This document shows positions 30,299 to 41,402 of a stretch of DNA of 64,000 nt, one piece after another. Location: contig NZ_CP056123.1 in NCBI RefSeq assembly GCF_018219155.1, positions 3,543,505-3,607,504 on the forward strand. Direction: 5' to 3'. Position 1 is the first letter of the stretch. Each line of letters begins with the position of its first letter. Position numbers and translations under genes: made by a program. The stretch is from Moritella sp. 24. Lineage in GTDB: Bacteria > Pseudomonadota > Gammaproteobacteria > Enterobacterales > Moritellaceae. The notes below the pieces were generated by a model, which saw nothing but the letters and a program-made list of their open reading frames with translations, was not told the origin of the DNA and did not search any database.

Positions 30299-31690
30299 AT
30301 GATCAGTGTATTCGATATCTACAAAATTGGTATTGGTCCATCAAGTTCTCATACTGTTGGTCCAATGAAAGCTGCCAAACAATTTATCGACGACCTACGA
30401 GCGACAGGGAAGATCCGCGAAGTCACTCAAATCACAGTGGATGTGCATGGTTCATTATCGTTGACTGGTAAAGGTCACCACACTGATATTGCTATCATTA
30501 TGGGTTTAGCAGGTAACTTACCTGAAACCGTTGATATTGATGCAATTCCAGAGTTCATTAGCCGTGTTGAACAAACACGTCGTTTACCGATCGGTCTACA
30601 CTGTCATACTGTTGATTTTCCCGCTACAGCTATGAACTTTATTGATGCTCCACTTGCACTACACGAAAACGGTTTGAAAATTCACGCATACATCGATGGT
30701 GAAGTTTCATTCACAAAAACATACTACTCTACGGGTGGTGGTTTCATCGTTGACGAAGAAAACTTCGGTTTAACACAAGGTGAAACAGCAGACGTTAAAT
30801 TCCCATTTAACAGTGCTGAAAAATTAGTTGAACACTGCCAAGAAAATGCATTATCTATCAGTGCACTTATGGCTGAGAATGAAAAATCATTCCGCACAGA
30901 ACAAGAAACACATCACCAGTTCTCAAACATTTGGACTGCAATGGCTGAAGCAATTGAACGCGGTTGTAAAACTGAAGGTTTACTTGCTGGTCCATTACGT
31001 GTACCACGTCGTGCTGCTGCGCTTAAACGCCAGTTAGAAGCGAGTGATGGCTTTAACACTGATCCAATGACAATCATTGATTGGGTTAACATGTTTGCAC
31101 TTGCAGTAAGTGAAGAAAATGCAGCCGGTGGTCGTGTTGTAACGGCACCAACAAACGGCGCAGCAGGTATCATTCCTGCAGTATTAGCTTACTACGATAA
31201 ATTCATCCGTCCGTTAACACGTGATGAATACACTAAATTCTACCTAGCATCAGGTGCTATCGGTATTCTTTACAAAACAAACGCATCTATCTCTGGCGCA
31301 GAAGTTGGTTGCCAAGGTGAAGTTGGCGTATCTTGCTCAATGGCAGCTGCAGGTCTTGCAGAGCTAATGGGTGCAAGTGCAGCTCAAGTTTGTGAAGCAG
31401 CTGAAATCGGTATGGAGCATAACTTAGGCTTAACTTGTGACCCTGTTGGTGGCCAAGTTCAAGTACCTTGTATCGAACGTAACGCAATTGCAGCAGTAAA
31501 AGCAATTAACGCTTCACGTATGGCTATGCGCCGTACAAGTGAACCTTGCGTATCGCTAGATAAAGTTATCGAAACTATGTACGAAACAGGTAAAGACATG
31601 AATGCTAAATACCGTGAAACATCACAAGGTGGTTTAGCAATTAAAGTATTAAATGTTGGCGATATCAAAAAAGCACACACTTGTACTTAA
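30299..31690 (+). CDS. sdaA: L-serine ammonia-lyase (serine dehydratase), copy 1
   Basis: The 463-residue protein is a single-chain iron-sulfur serine dehydratase that converts L-serine to pyruvate and ammonia. The beta domain starts [20 protein letters not shown]; the alpha domain has [19 protein letters not shown]. The conserved cysteines lie in [21 protein letters not shown] and VPCIERN and include the [4Fe-4S] ligands. It is transcribed alone, with a strong terminator after it. A second, clearly related copy lies at the other end of the window. Confidence 0.95.
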   Translation: MISVFDIYKIGIGPSSSHTVGPMKAAKQFIDDLRATGKIREVTQITVDVHGSLSLTGKGHHTDIAIIMGLAGNLPETVDIDAIPEFISRVEQTRRLPIGLHCHTVDFPATAMNFIDAPLALHENGLKIHAYIDGEVSFTKTYYSTGGGFIVDEENFGLTQGETADVKFPFNSAEKLVEHCQENALSISALMAENEKSFRTEQETHHQFSNIWTAMAEAIERGCKTEGLLAGPLRVPRRAAALKRQLEASDGFNTDPMTIIDWVNMFALAVSEENAAGGRVVTAPTNGAAGIIPAVLAYYDKFIRPLTRDEYTKFYLASGAIGILYKTNASISGAEVGCQGEVGVSCSMAAAGLAELMGASAAQVCEAAEIGMEHNLGLTCDPVGGQVQVPCIERNAIAAVKAINASRMAMRRTSEPCVSLDKVIETMYETGKDMNAKYRETSQGGLAIKVLNVGDIKKAHTCT

Positions 31691-31738
31691 TCTCATTTTT
31701 GTCTAAATAAAAAATATTATTTAGACTGCTATAAATTC

Positions 31739-31776
31739 AAAAGCCAGAATGTGTTCATCACTATTCTGGCTTTTTT
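31739..31776 (+). terminator. Terminator after sdaA copy 1
   Basis: AAGCCAGAAT and ATTCTGGCTT form a 10-bp stem followed by a run of six T on the plus strand. It is a clear intrinsic terminator. Confidence 0.9.
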
Positions 31777-32032
31777 ACATCCATTAATGACGATAAAACT
31801 AATACCCAATAAAAGGTATTAACATTCCCTTCACTCGTTTGATTACCCATTTATTTACATGCCTGTAATCGCATGAGAAAAGCACTCATACTTTAAGGTG
31901 TAAATAGCAGTGATTAGCCCCTACGCTAATGACTTTAGTGCTCAATTATTCTCTACTTATTAGGTCACTTATTCTATATACATCGCACGACGTAACAAGC
32001 TGTTCGCTCTGCATAAGTTAGGGAAAATATTA
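31777..32032 (+). other. Upstream region of the WS/DGAT gene
   Basis: About 255 AT-rich bases without an ORF of note. Apart from a short inverted pair TTAGC...GCTAA near 31914-31929 I see nothing definite. AGGGAAAATATTA just before the ATG is the ribosome-binding site. Confidence 0.4.
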
Positions 32033-33627
32033 ATGAAAGCGCTCACTCTACCTGATATGGGTTTCCTTTATTGCGAAACTGTATCACGACCAAACCATGT
32101 CGCTGCAATGCAAGTTTTTGATATTCCCAGCGACTATCAAGGTGACTACAGTGAAGATCTGTATCATCAACTTATGCAATTTACACAAATCGAATCACCG
32201 TTTAACTACAAACTGCACACCGCATTCTCTGGTATGATGTACTGGCAAGAAGACGAAAACGTAGACCTCGAATACCACGTACGCAGAGCAAGATTACCAG
32301 TCCCTGGCACACGAGAGCAGTTGATTGAATACATAGAGCATGCACACTCTAACTTGATGGATCGTAGCCGCCCACTATGGGAAATGCATTTAATTTCAGG
32401 CCTTGCCAACAATCAGTTCGCTATTTACTTAAAAATGCACCACGCATTTACTGATGGTGCAAAAGCAAATAAAATTATCCTGAGTTATTTATCACCGCAA
32501 GCCGATGGACAGTTACAAGCATTTTGGAGTCAAACTGAGTTTAAATGCAAAAAAGAAGACAGTAACGTAAAGCTCAGTTTGGTGAATAAGTTAAAGCAAA
32601 ACAGTGCGATATTAACCAAGCAAGTACGTGCTATACCATCAATTCTCGGACTTGGTTCTAAACTTATATTACAAGGGGTTAATGTTTATAAAGCAAATAT
32701 CCCTACCCCTTTTACTGCGCCAAAAACACCATTTTCAGTCAGTCCTAAACGAGCACGCCGTGCTGCAACAAGCATACTCCCACTCTCGCGGGTTAAGAAC
32801 ATCGGTAAAATAGCGGGGACAACGGTCAATGATGTGGTGGTATGTATTTGCGATATTGCATTACACCGTTACCTTTCTGATCTTAACTATGAGCTTAAAC
32901 AACCGCTCACTGCACAGATCCCAGTCAGTCTCCGTGATCCTAATGATACAACATCCAATAATCGTATTGCTATTACCATGGTTGAGCTAGCCCATAGTGA
33001 AGCAGCCCCACTGACACGACTAATGGCAATTAAAGATGCGTGCGACAAGTTAAAGCAAGAAGCAAGATTATTATCAGATGAAGCGCTGACAAGCTACACT
33101 CTCGCAAGCCAAGGTTTAGCGGTCGTGAGTGAATTACTGAAACTTGATGATGTATTACCACCCGTTGGTAACGTACTCATATCAAATGTGCCCGGACCAC
33201 GTAAACCCGTTTATATGATGGGCGCAAAAATGTTGGAGTGCTATCCGTTATCAGCGTTACCACCGGGAATGTCACTTAATATAACGCTATACAGCTACAT
33301 GAATAACCTAAATGTTGGCTTAATAGCATGCCGAACAAACCTACCTAACCTCACTAAAATATCGAATTACATCGAAGATGCATTCACAGAGCTAGAGCAA
33401 GTGGTCATGAGTAGTGCGATTGATATCGTCAGTGAACAAATTAAACGATTAAGTCATGATGAAACATTATCACATAATATGAATGAGCTTATTAGCGCGA
33501 TTAATGACAATGCATGCTCGACAATTAAATTAGATTCAGTAAAAGAAGAGACCGTAGAAGTGAAAGCAAAAAAGAAAAAGATAACCAAAAATCAGGTCAA
33601 AAAAGCAGTGAAACAAACGGAAGAATC

Positions 33628-33637
<10 letters not shown>
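32033..33637 (+). CDS. Wax ester synthase / diacylglycerol acyltransferase family protein
   Basis: The 534-residue protein has the WS/DGAT active-site motif HHxxxDG as HHAFTDG at residues 136-142, preceded by RPLWEMHLISGL. The C-terminal part has NVLISNVPGPRKPVY, typical of the family's second domain. The family esterifies acyl-CoA with fatty alcohols or diacylglycerol to make storage lipids. An unusual basic tail (AKKKKITKNQVKKAVKQ) ends the protein, and may help membrane or lipid-droplet contact; that is inference. It is transcribed alone, convergent with cysB. Substrate cannot be read from sequence. Confidence 0.9.
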
Positions 33638-34654
<1,017 letters not shown>

Positions 34655-34746
34655 CTATATTCCAAATAATTAATTGTATTCTAACAAAACAATAGCAGAA
34701 TACTGTTATTTCTTCTTAATAAGATATCCTAAGGATCATTATTTTT

Positions 34747-35484
34747 ATGCCAGTTAACGATATCATGACATCACTAGACGATAACACTAAACCACACAAA
34801 GACACAGTTGATTATGCGTTGATTCTGACATCTGCAGTTCATGATATGAAAAATTCATTGTGCCTGTTATTGCAATCAATTGAATCAATGTCTGCTGATA
34901 TCAATATTTCACAAGATGACAGTAAACATGCAGCCAAGCTCGCTGATTTACATTATGAAGTATTGCGACTTAACAGTGGTTTAATTCAGGTACTCTCCCT
35001 CTATCGAGACGAGAAAGATCAATTACCCTTAAATATTGCAGAATGTTTTATTGCTGATTACTTCAATGAATTTTGTATTAAAAACCAGATGTACAGTGAA
35101 AGTCATCACATTAATATTGATATCGATATCAATGAAGACCTTGCTTGGCATTGTGATCACAACCTCATTAGCTATCTTTTATCGGATGTGTTCATTAACG
35201 CATTACGCTATAGCGAGGGACAAATTCTTGTCACAGCTAACATAATAAACAAGCAACTTGTCATTGAAATTGCAGACAATGGGCATGGCTACCCTGATAG
35301 CATGTTACAAGCTCAGCACAGTTCAATGAGTGAGTTAAGCAGTAAACAAGGACGTACAGGCTTAGGTTTATATTTTGCTCGATTAATCGCAAGCGCACAC
35401 AAAATAAAAGGCAAAACAGGACAGATATCATTAGCCAATGGCGGTACACTTGGCGGTGGTATCTTCACGTTAACACTACCTTAA
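34747..35484 (+). CDS. Short histidine kinase without a sensor domain
   Basis: The 245-residue protein has an H-box SAVHDMKNSL with H32, then a HATPase_c domain: N-box FINALRYS (N151), DNGHGYP (177-183) and GRTGLGLYFAR (202-212). There is no membrane segment, PAS or HAMP domain, so it is a cytoplasmic kinase that must sense through a partner. No response regulator lies beside it. The next gene encodes a membrane-anchored coiled-coil protein 55 bases downstream, a possible partner. Family is certain, pathway unknown. Confidence 0.88.
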   Translation: MPVNDIMTSLDDNTKPHKDTVDYALILTSAVHDMKNSLCLLLQSIESMSADINISQDDSKHAAKLADLHYEVLRLNSGLIQVLSLYRDEKDQLPLNIAECFIADYFNEFCIKNQMYSESHHINIDIDINEDLAWHCDHNLISYLLSDVFINALRYSEGQILVTANIINKQLVIEIADNGHGYPDSMLQAQHSSMSELSSKQGRTGLGLYFARLIASAHKIKGKTGQISLANGGTLGGGIFTLTLP

Positions 35485-35539
35485 CTAAGGTATTTATAGT
35501 AATATCTTAACACCGCTGCAAAATTAGGTTTATGAAACA

Positions 35540-36313
35540 ATGAAGTTTACACTTATGATCATCGCGATTGCTATTCTATTGTTTTTGGTGATCGGGTATA
35601 ACATCATCTTACAATACAAGCGTAAAGCTGAAACAGAAAAGCGTCAGGTAATCATAAAGCACAGACAAGTCATTGAAGAAGCAGAAGAATTACTGCTTAA
35701 CTCAACATCATTACCTTATAGTAAAGTACTTACTCTTGTTCTGCATAGCCGTATGCATGATTCGCTTGCTGCAACACTACAGATGGATCCAAGCCTACCG
35801 CAAGTACGCCAACGCTTAGTCAACGTAAAAGCCCAAATGGCACAGCTAAAAGATGCTCCAGCACAAAGCGAAGAAAAAATGTTTCGTTCGCCAAATTCAG
35901 ACCGTGAAGCGATCATATTACTGCAGCAAATCAAAAAAGTCAGAGCTGTATTACGTGCTGAACATGCCAAAAGTAAGTTAAATACCCAAACGTTTGTTAT
36001 TGAAGATAGAAAACTAGAGCTTATGCAGCTTAATGTAAATATCGATAATTTATTGAAACGCGCTTATGAAGCACGTGCAACTCGCCAGTTTGGTTCTTGT
36101 AAGCAGTTGCTACGTAAAGGGATTGATACCTTAAACAATATCAATGATAAAAATGATTCGCTTATTAATAAACAGCAGACACTGACATCTTTACTTCATG
36201 ACGTGAATGAACAATTAACTCAAGCTTCATCGGATGATTTAAAAGATCGTCAAGAAAAAGAAGACGAGAAGAATGAACTAGACCTGTTATTCCAACCTAA
36301 ACAGAAATGGTAG
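35540..36313 (+). CDS. Membrane-anchored coiled-coil protein of unknown function
   Basis: The 257-residue protein has one N-terminal membrane helix (about 4-24, MIIAIAILLFLVIGYNI) followed by a long charged helical region (KRKAETEKRQVIIKHRQVIEE) and further helices up to an acidic/basic C-terminus (SSDDLKDRQEKEDEKNELD). The topology is probably N-out with a cytoplasmic helical domain, though the basic residues after the helix are the only evidence. No enzyme motif is visible. It follows the histidine kinase gene on the same strand and ends at a terminator, so both may form one operon. I do not recognise the family. Confidence 0.75.
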   Translation: MKFTLMIIAIAILLFLVIGYNIILQYKRKAETEKRQVIIKHRQVIEEAEELLLNSTSLPYSKVLTLVLHSRMHDSLAATLQMDPSLPQVRQRLVNVKAQMAQLKDAPAQSEEKMFRSPNSDREAIILLQQIKKVRAVLRAEHAKSKLNTQTFVIEDRKLELMQLNVNIDNLLKRAYEARATRQFGSCKQLLRKGIDTLNNINDKNDSLINKQQTLTSLLHDVNEQLTQASSDDLKDRQEKEDEKNELDLLFQPKQKW

Positions 36314-36318
36314 TAAAC

Positions 36319-36362
36319 AACGTAGTCATTATTTATTGGTTTAATAATCACTACGTTTTTGA
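36319..36362 (+). terminator. Terminator after the coiled-coil gene
   Basis: AACGTAGT (36319-36326) pairs with ACTACGTT (36350-36357), an inner ATTATT/AATAAT pair lengthens the stem, and T residues follow. It closes the kinase/coiled-coil unit and faces cinA. Confidence 0.8.
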
Positions 36363-36398
36363 ACACTAAAGTAATAACACGCTAACGGTGAAGTAGAA

Positions 36399-37682
36399 CT
36401 AACCATTCACCCTATTTTCACTCTGGCGACGCTCTATAGATCCAAACGCTGCCGATAAATCTAACCCTAATAACTCTCGTCTCAGCATATCTAAAGCAAC
36501 ATATAAGGCAACGGTTCTGATCCCTTGTCGGCTCCAACGAGGAATGAATAGCAGCTGGCTATAAGTATGCGTTTTACTCGCTAATGCAAATGCAACAGTA
36601 CCAACGGGTTTTTCTTCACTACCACCACCAGGGCCTGCAATACCTGATACTGAAATACCAAAATCCACTCCCGCATTTACCATTGCGCCTTGTGCCATTT
36701 CAGCAGCGACTTCCATTGATACAGCACCATGCTTAATCAGTGTCGCTTCTTTCACATTAACCAAACGGCACTTAGATTCATTACTGTAGGTAACATGGCT
36801 AGAATCAAGGTAACCAGAACTCCCTGCAACGGCGATCAGTTCACTGGCAATTAAGCCTCCGGTACAAGATTCAGCAAGTGATAACGTATTCCCTTTTTCT
36901 AACATTAGTTGTTGTAAATATTGAGCAAAACTACCATCACCTTCGAATAAGATACACTCATCTAGCTCAGCATAAATTAGCTCACGTGCATTATCTAAAT
37001 CAGCTTTAACAGTTGATAACAATTTAATTTCAACCGTCGGAAAATCGACTCTAAACCCTAAGGTGATTGATTGAGGCAAAGATAGTTCCGCAAGGCGTTC
37101 ATTTAATACCGACTCTGAAATACCAAACGTTTTCATTTTTATGAGTGTGGGAACAGCCACTGGAGTAAAGCGTTGTTGAATATCTGGCAGTATCTGTTCA
37201 GTGACCATGTGCTTGAATTCACTAGGTACACCGGGGGTAAAATAAAATCGAGCTCGATTAAATTTAAAACTGAAACCGCAGGCTGTACCAACCGGATTAT
37301 CAACCACGTCTGCGCCTTGTGGTAACCATGCTTGTTTTTCATTACTCATCGATAATACACGATTTGATTTAGCATATTTCGCGACTAAATGATCATACCA
37401 TGCTTGTGAACGCGCTAATGGAACCCCCATTGCTTTTGCTGCAGCTTCAGCACTTAAGTCATCAGATGTAGGCCCTAGCCCACCATTCATAATAACAACA
37501 TCTGCGCGGTGACTTGTTTCTGTAATAATATCAATCAAGGAGTCAAGGTCATCAGCTACTGTATGCCGACGAGTAAACTCTCTTCCCTGCTGAAAGAAGT
37601 ATTGTGATATCCACGCAGCATTGGTATCAATAATTTGTCCTGATAGTACTTCATCACCAGTACTAATAAATTCAATCCGCAT
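36399..37682 (-). CDS. cinA: CinA-family protein with C-terminal NMN amidohydrolase domain
   Basis: The 427-residue protein has both CinA parts. The N-terminal MoaB/MogA-like domain has GDEVLSGQIIDTNAAW and NGGLGPTSDDL. The C-terminal PncC-like domain has LAESCTGGLIASEL and GISGIAGPGGGSEEKPVGTV. The C-terminal domain deamidates nicotinamide mononucleotide in the pyridine nucleotide cycle; the N-terminal domain acts as an ADP-ribose pyrophosphatase in some homologues. Its ATG overlaps the stop of the upstream MFS gene (TAATG), so the two are coupled. Confidence 0.92.
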   Translation of the reverse strand: MRIEFISTGDEVLSGQIIDTNAAWISQYFFQQGREFTRRHTVADDLDSLIDIITETSHRADVVIMNGGLGPTSDDLSAEAAAKAMGVPLARSQAWYDHLVAKYAKSNRVLSMSNEKQAWLPQGADVVDNPVGTACGFSFKFNRARFYFTPGVPSEFKHMVTEQILPDIQQRFTPVAVPTLIKMKTFGISESVLNERLAELSLPQSITLGFRVDFPTVEIKLLSTVKADLDNARELIYAELDECILFEGDGSFAQYLQQLMLEKGNTLSLAESCTGGLIASELIAVAGSSGYLDSSHVTYSNESKCRLVNVKEATLIKHGAVSMEVAAEMAQGAMVNAGVDFGISVSGIAGPGGGSEEKPVGTVAFALASKTHTYSQLLFIPRWSRQGIRTVALYVALDMLRRELLGLDLSAAFGSIERRQSENRVNG

Positions 37683-38869
37683 TAGCTGTCCTTATTTGCT
37701 CTATCCGTTAGTATAAAATAGCTTAAAAACGATAAAATCCCACAACTGCTAATAACAGCAATCATAGGCAGAGGTGTTCCATCATGAAATACGCTGATCA
37801 CAAGACCTGAGATAGCACCAAAACCAAATCGAATGGTGGCAGATAATGCCGATGCAGTACCTGATATGTGTGGAAACTCAGCAAGAACTCCCGTCATCAC
37901 ATTTGAACCAATTAAACTAATTAGACTAATGTAAGCGACGGTAGAAATAACGAGCCCGACTAATCCAAAGGTTAAATTAAAATTCATTAGCCAGAATAAA
38001 ACAGAAATAACCGCGCTGATAATAACACCCGCACGTAAGATTTGTTGATAACCAAACCGCATCACAATCTTAGCGTTAATCCATGTAACAACCATCATAC
38101 CTAAAATATTACAGGCAAAAAGGTAACCATAATTTTGAGCATCAATACCAAAGTAATTGATATAAACAAACGGAGACGCGGTTAAAAAAGCAAACATGCC
38201 GGACACATTAAACGCTCCGCAAAGCATAAGCCCTAGCACTTTTCGGTTTTTTAATATCAACCAATAATTACTAAATACCTGAGGTAAGTTAAACGTAACA
38301 CGACGCTCTTTGGGTAATGTTTCTTTAATACCAAGGTAGCTCACCACCAAACATAGGCTAGTAAGGACAACAAGTGCGACAAAAATACTGTGCCAACTAA
38401 ACCATACTAATAATTGCGCACCAATTAACGGCGCAACAAGTGGGGCTAATGTCATCGATAAAACGACGTAAGACATCATTTTAGAAAATAACGAACCCGA
38501 GAATAAATCACGAAGTAATGAGCTAACAACCACGGATGCAGCACCACCACCAATAGCCTGCAATAGACGTAGCCACTTAAATTGTTCAATCGAACCCGCA
38601 TAAACAATACCTAAACTCGCGATTAAATAGGTGATAAGGCCACAGATAAGCACAGGCTTTCGGCCATAGCTATCCGCTAGCGGACCATAGAATAATTGCC
38701 CTATCGCAAAGCCTAATAGATAAGTACTGAGTGTGGTTTGAATGATTTCAATAGAAACATTAAAATCACCGGCAATATTGGGCATTGCCGGTAAATACAT
38801 ATCGACCGCAAGAGGCGTCAATGCTGATAATAATGCGAGAAAAGGGATTAAAAAATATGTTTTCATCAT
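37682..38869 (-). CDS. MFS drug exporter of the Bcr/CflA family
   Basis: The 395-residue protein has twelve membrane helices. It has the Bcr/CflA start ALTPLAVDMYLPAMP (about 17-30) and MFS motif A as GPLADSYGRKP (62-72). These drug:H+ antiporters export compounds such as bicyclomycin, chloramphenicol or peptides; the substrate here is unknown. Two adjacent ATG codons start the gene and are part of an 11-bp perfect hairpin that could hide the start from ribosomes. It is coupled to cinA. Confidence 0.9.
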   Translation of the reverse strand: MMKTYFLIPFLALLSALTPLAVDMYLPAMPNIAGDFNVSIEIIQTTLSTYLLGFAIGQLFYGPLADSYGRKPVLICGLITYLIASLGIVYAGSIEQFKWLRLLQAIGGGAASVVVSSLLRDLFSGSLFSKMMSYVVLSMTLAPLVAPLIGAQLLVWFSWHSIFVALVVLTSLCLVVSYLGIKETLPKERRVTFNLPQVFSNYWLILKNRKVLGLMLCGAFNVSGMFAFLTASPFVYINYFGIDAQNYGYLFACNILGMMVVTWINAKIVMRFGYQQILRAGVIISAVISVLFWLMNFNLTFGLVGLVISTVAYISLISLIGSNVMTGVLAEFPHISGTASALSATIRFGFGAISGLVISVFHDGTPLPMIAVISSCGILSFLSYFILTDRANKDS

Positions 38870-38897
38870 AAGCCACGCTATTTGAATGGCTTATGAT
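38865..38897 (-). promoter_or_regulatory. Hairpin covering the start codon of the MFS exporter
   Basis: ATCATAAGCCA (38865-38875) and TGGCTTATGAT (38887-38897) are perfect inverted repeats with an 11-base spacer. In the mRNA the downstream arm contains the first ATG and the part where the Shine-Dalgarno sequence should be. It can be a translational lid or an operator for a dimeric repressor. Confidence 0.6.
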
Positions 38898-38907
38898 TAT
38901 ATACCTA

Positions 38908-38940
38908 AATAATAGTAAGGTGCAGTCTTATCCTATTATT
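38908..38940 (-). terminator. Probable terminator after the Maf gene
   Basis: AATAATAG pairs with CTATTATT, extended by TAAG/CTTA with a small bulge, on the minus strand followed by TTATTTAGG. It lies 20-50 bases past the stop of the Maf-type gene. Confidence 0.5.
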
Positions 38941-38961
38941 ACGCCCTATTTTAAATATGCA

Positions 38962-41073
38962 TTAAGTCCAATCTTCAGATAACTGAGTATTATCCTTTTG
39001 AAATAATTCACGCTGGTATTTATCTTTCGCTTCTTCAAGATAGGCCATAAATATATCGATAGCTTCTTGATAATATACGAGCCCTTGTTCAGAGTCCGCT
39101 GGTAACAATAATACTTTAATTATCATCGCATGACAGTGCTGCATAGTGCCACGTAACATTTCGACTAAGAATGAATACTTAGTATCATATTTACTGTGCA
39201 ATAAAATAAACTGCTGATGTAATTGCTGCAAAGCATCATAACGAGACGCCACAGGGGATTGTAGTAAACTAATCATCTCATCAACAAAATCAGCAAATAT
39301 ATTTTCGTGTAATACGGCGCTGTACTGTACAGCTAAATCACGAGTGTCTGAAGAATAGTGAGCTAGAATTCGGTCAATTAATTCAACTTTATCCAATGTC
39401 ATATCAGGCAATGTAATATCTGCTTGATAGGCAGGGATCGTATTTTCAATTTTAATGCCATTACTCAGATTGTAGCAATTTACATCTGGATAGAAAGTTA
39501 ATAACTCCCCAAGCCCTTTTGCTGACATTTGGAAAATCATCGTTGTTTCAACTTCTTCAACATGATTTCCGGGTGCCACAAAGCCAGACAAGGCTTTTTT
39601 ATCAAACAATAATTTGTCATCACCAGCGTTATTATAATAAATACTTTTCTTACTGTGATGTGCTTCACCACTAAAACCAAGATCTACACCAAATAAGTAA
39701 ATATTTTTAAAACCCATTTGGGTAAAGTAAGATAGTGCAAGGTTTGACACCGTCGGATTCGAATAGATTAATAACGCTAAACGATCCTTATCAAAACCAA
39801 GTTCCTCGTTTTGAAGAATATATGTTGATGGTTCAACCGCTTTCAGACCCATTAACTGACGATCAAATAAATCAGTTACATCAGGTGTAACAGTATTTAA
39901 TGTTAACAAGGGTATTGATTTTACATATTCATCATCACCAATCGTTTTCAGTACTGAGTGGGTAACTTTAGTGCGTTCCATCTCTAGATGAAAATCAGGC
40001 TTAATACCATATTGGTGTAATGCGCGCAGTGTCGTGCCACAACTTGCCAACAAGACTTTATCACGATTAGCAATAATGTAATCAATATGCTCATCCAGCG
40101 ATGGACCATTACCTAATATAAATACCGGTAACGTCTCGCACTCAGGTAAAGGGGCTGTTTCTGCGAGTAAAGGTACATGTTTATTTAGGGTGTGATATTG
40201 ATGTGCTAACGCCAATAATGAGTCATCAAAAAAGCCAAGACCAAATGCGATATGATAATTTTGTGCGTTGAATTTTTCTAACGCCTTATTGACTTGCTCA
40301 CTTTGATAATGTTGATAGCAAAAGTTAAAAGTCGCATCATAACGCCCTTTTACCATCAACTCATTAGAGATATCAGTAAAAAATTCATCCTCATCCGCAC
40401 CAAGGCAGAAATGAATGCTGCCACCACTCTCATCAAGCTGTTTTAAAATGCTTGCCCAATCGAGCGTAAATAAACTCGCATAAAAAAAATCATTTTCAGG
40501 TTCATAGATATAGAGACGTTTAACACTATGTTTAGTTAGCATTTCCGGTAAAAAGTAACCTAATCCTAAACCAAAGCAAACCATCATGTTTATTGCTTCA
40601 GGTAAGATAAACTCTTCCTTATGTTTCTCGTGAGAACCAGACCACAATCTAATTAATTTATTTAAGTATTTAACGTGAATAAAATCGGCTACAGAATCCG
40701 CTTCTTTAGTAAAATCAAGACGCGCCATCTTAGGGTTAATACGATATTGCTCAAAATCAATCAAACTATCACGGAAATACTCTTCACCCAGTACAAAATT
40801 ATTATCGATATCAACCAGGTGTAACAGTTCATCAACTTGTGTTAATTCGAATTTAGCGGGTCGGTAAGCAGTAAACGCATTATAAATATTAGGTATATAA
40901 TCCTGAAAAGCCAGCATGTTCGCTTCATATACAGCAATAGGGTCTACTTTAGGCTGGGCAGCCTCACGAATGGCATCAATTTCATGCGCCAAACTAACTT
41001 GTTTTTTTCGCTGTTTCTGCTGTGATTCTAAAGCAGCAATTTGAGCTGCTATATCGAGGTTTAATTGATTCAT
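38962..41073 (-). CDS. maf: Maf-type motility accessory factor (DUF115), flagellin glycosyltransferase
   Basis: The 703-residue protein has the DUF115 core with LPVFILGNGPSLDEH near residue 310, then LLASCGTTLRALHQYGIKPDFHLEMERT, and conserved YLFGVDLGFSGEAHHSKKS near 470. Maf proteins transfer nonulosonic sugars such as pseudaminic acid onto flagellin serines and threonines in Aeromonas, Campylobacter and others. The gene is last in flaG-fliD-fliS-fliT-like-maf, only 9 bases after the preceding gene, which supports action on the neighbouring flagellins. No nonulosonic acid synthesis genes lie in the window. Confidence 0.88.
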   Translation of the reverse strand: MNQLNLDIAAQIAALESQQKQRKKQVSLAHEIDAIREAAQPKVDPIAVYEANMLAFQDYIPNIYNAFTAYRPAKFELTQVDELLHLVDIDNNFVLGEEYFRDSLIDFEQYRINPKMARLDFTKEADSVADFIHVKYLNKLIRLWSGSHEKHKEEFILPEAINMMVCFGLGLGYFLPEMLTKHSVKRLYIYEPENDFFYASLFTLDWASILKQLDESGGSIHFCLGADEDEFFTDISNELMVKGRYDATFNFCYQHYQSEQVNKALEKFNAQNYHIAFGLGFFDDSLLALAHQYHTLNKHVPLLAETAPLPECETLPVFILGNGPSLDEHIDYIIANRDKVLLASCGTTLRALHQYGIKPDFHLEMERTKVTHSVLKTIGDDEYVKSIPLLTLNTVTPDVTDLFDRQLMGLKAVEPSTYILQNEELGFDKDRLALLIYSNPTVSNLALSYFTQMGFKNIYLFGVDLGFSGEAHHSKKSIYYNNAGDDKLLFDKKALSGFVAPGNHVEEVETTMIFQMSAKGLGELLTFYPDVNCYNLSNGIKIENTIPAYQADITLPDMTLDKVELIDRILAHYSSDTRDLAVQYSAVLHENIFADFVDEMISLLQSPVASRYDALQQLHQQFILLHSKYDTKYSFLVEMLRGTMQHCHAMIIKVLLLPADSEQGLVYYQEAIDIFMAYLEEAKDKYQRELFQKDNTQLSEDWT

Positions 41074-41082
41074 AATAACAAC

Positions 41083-41400
41083 CTAAAACTGTTTGATAGC
41101 AAGATACCGGTTAATCGATTTAGACCGACGTTTAGTAGTAACTTGTTGAGATTCGACATCTGATTTTAATGCGTTTAATCGCGTAATCTGCGTGTTATCA
41201 TCAGATATTATTTGCGATAAGAAAGTGTGTACTCGAGGATTTTGAGCAGGATCTGATAACGTGATAAGTTGCTCAATCAAACCCTGACGTTGAATCAACA
41301 ATTGATCACATAATGTCAATTGTTCAGCCCTAATCGCTTCGCTAGCGTCTGTAGATAAAGCGTCAATGTGAGCCATCAGTTCAACGTCAGTGACATCCAT
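41083..41400 (-). CDS. fliT: FliT-like flagellar chaperone
   Basis: The 105-residue protein is short and helical, with RAEQLTLCDQLLIQRQGLIEQL in the middle, like other small FliT/FlaI-type proteins. It sits 2 bases after fliS, the normal place of fliT. FliT binds the filament cap protein FliD before export and in enterobacteria also restrains FlhDC. The sequence is weakly conserved in this family, so the call rests on size, helicity and position. Confidence 0.65.
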   Translation of the reverse strand: MDVTDVELMAHIDALSTDASEAIRAEQLTLCDQLLIQRQGLIEQLITLSDPAQNPRVHTFLSQIISDDNTQITRLNALKSDVESQQVTTKRRSKSINRYLAIKQF

Positions 41401-41402
41401 AA

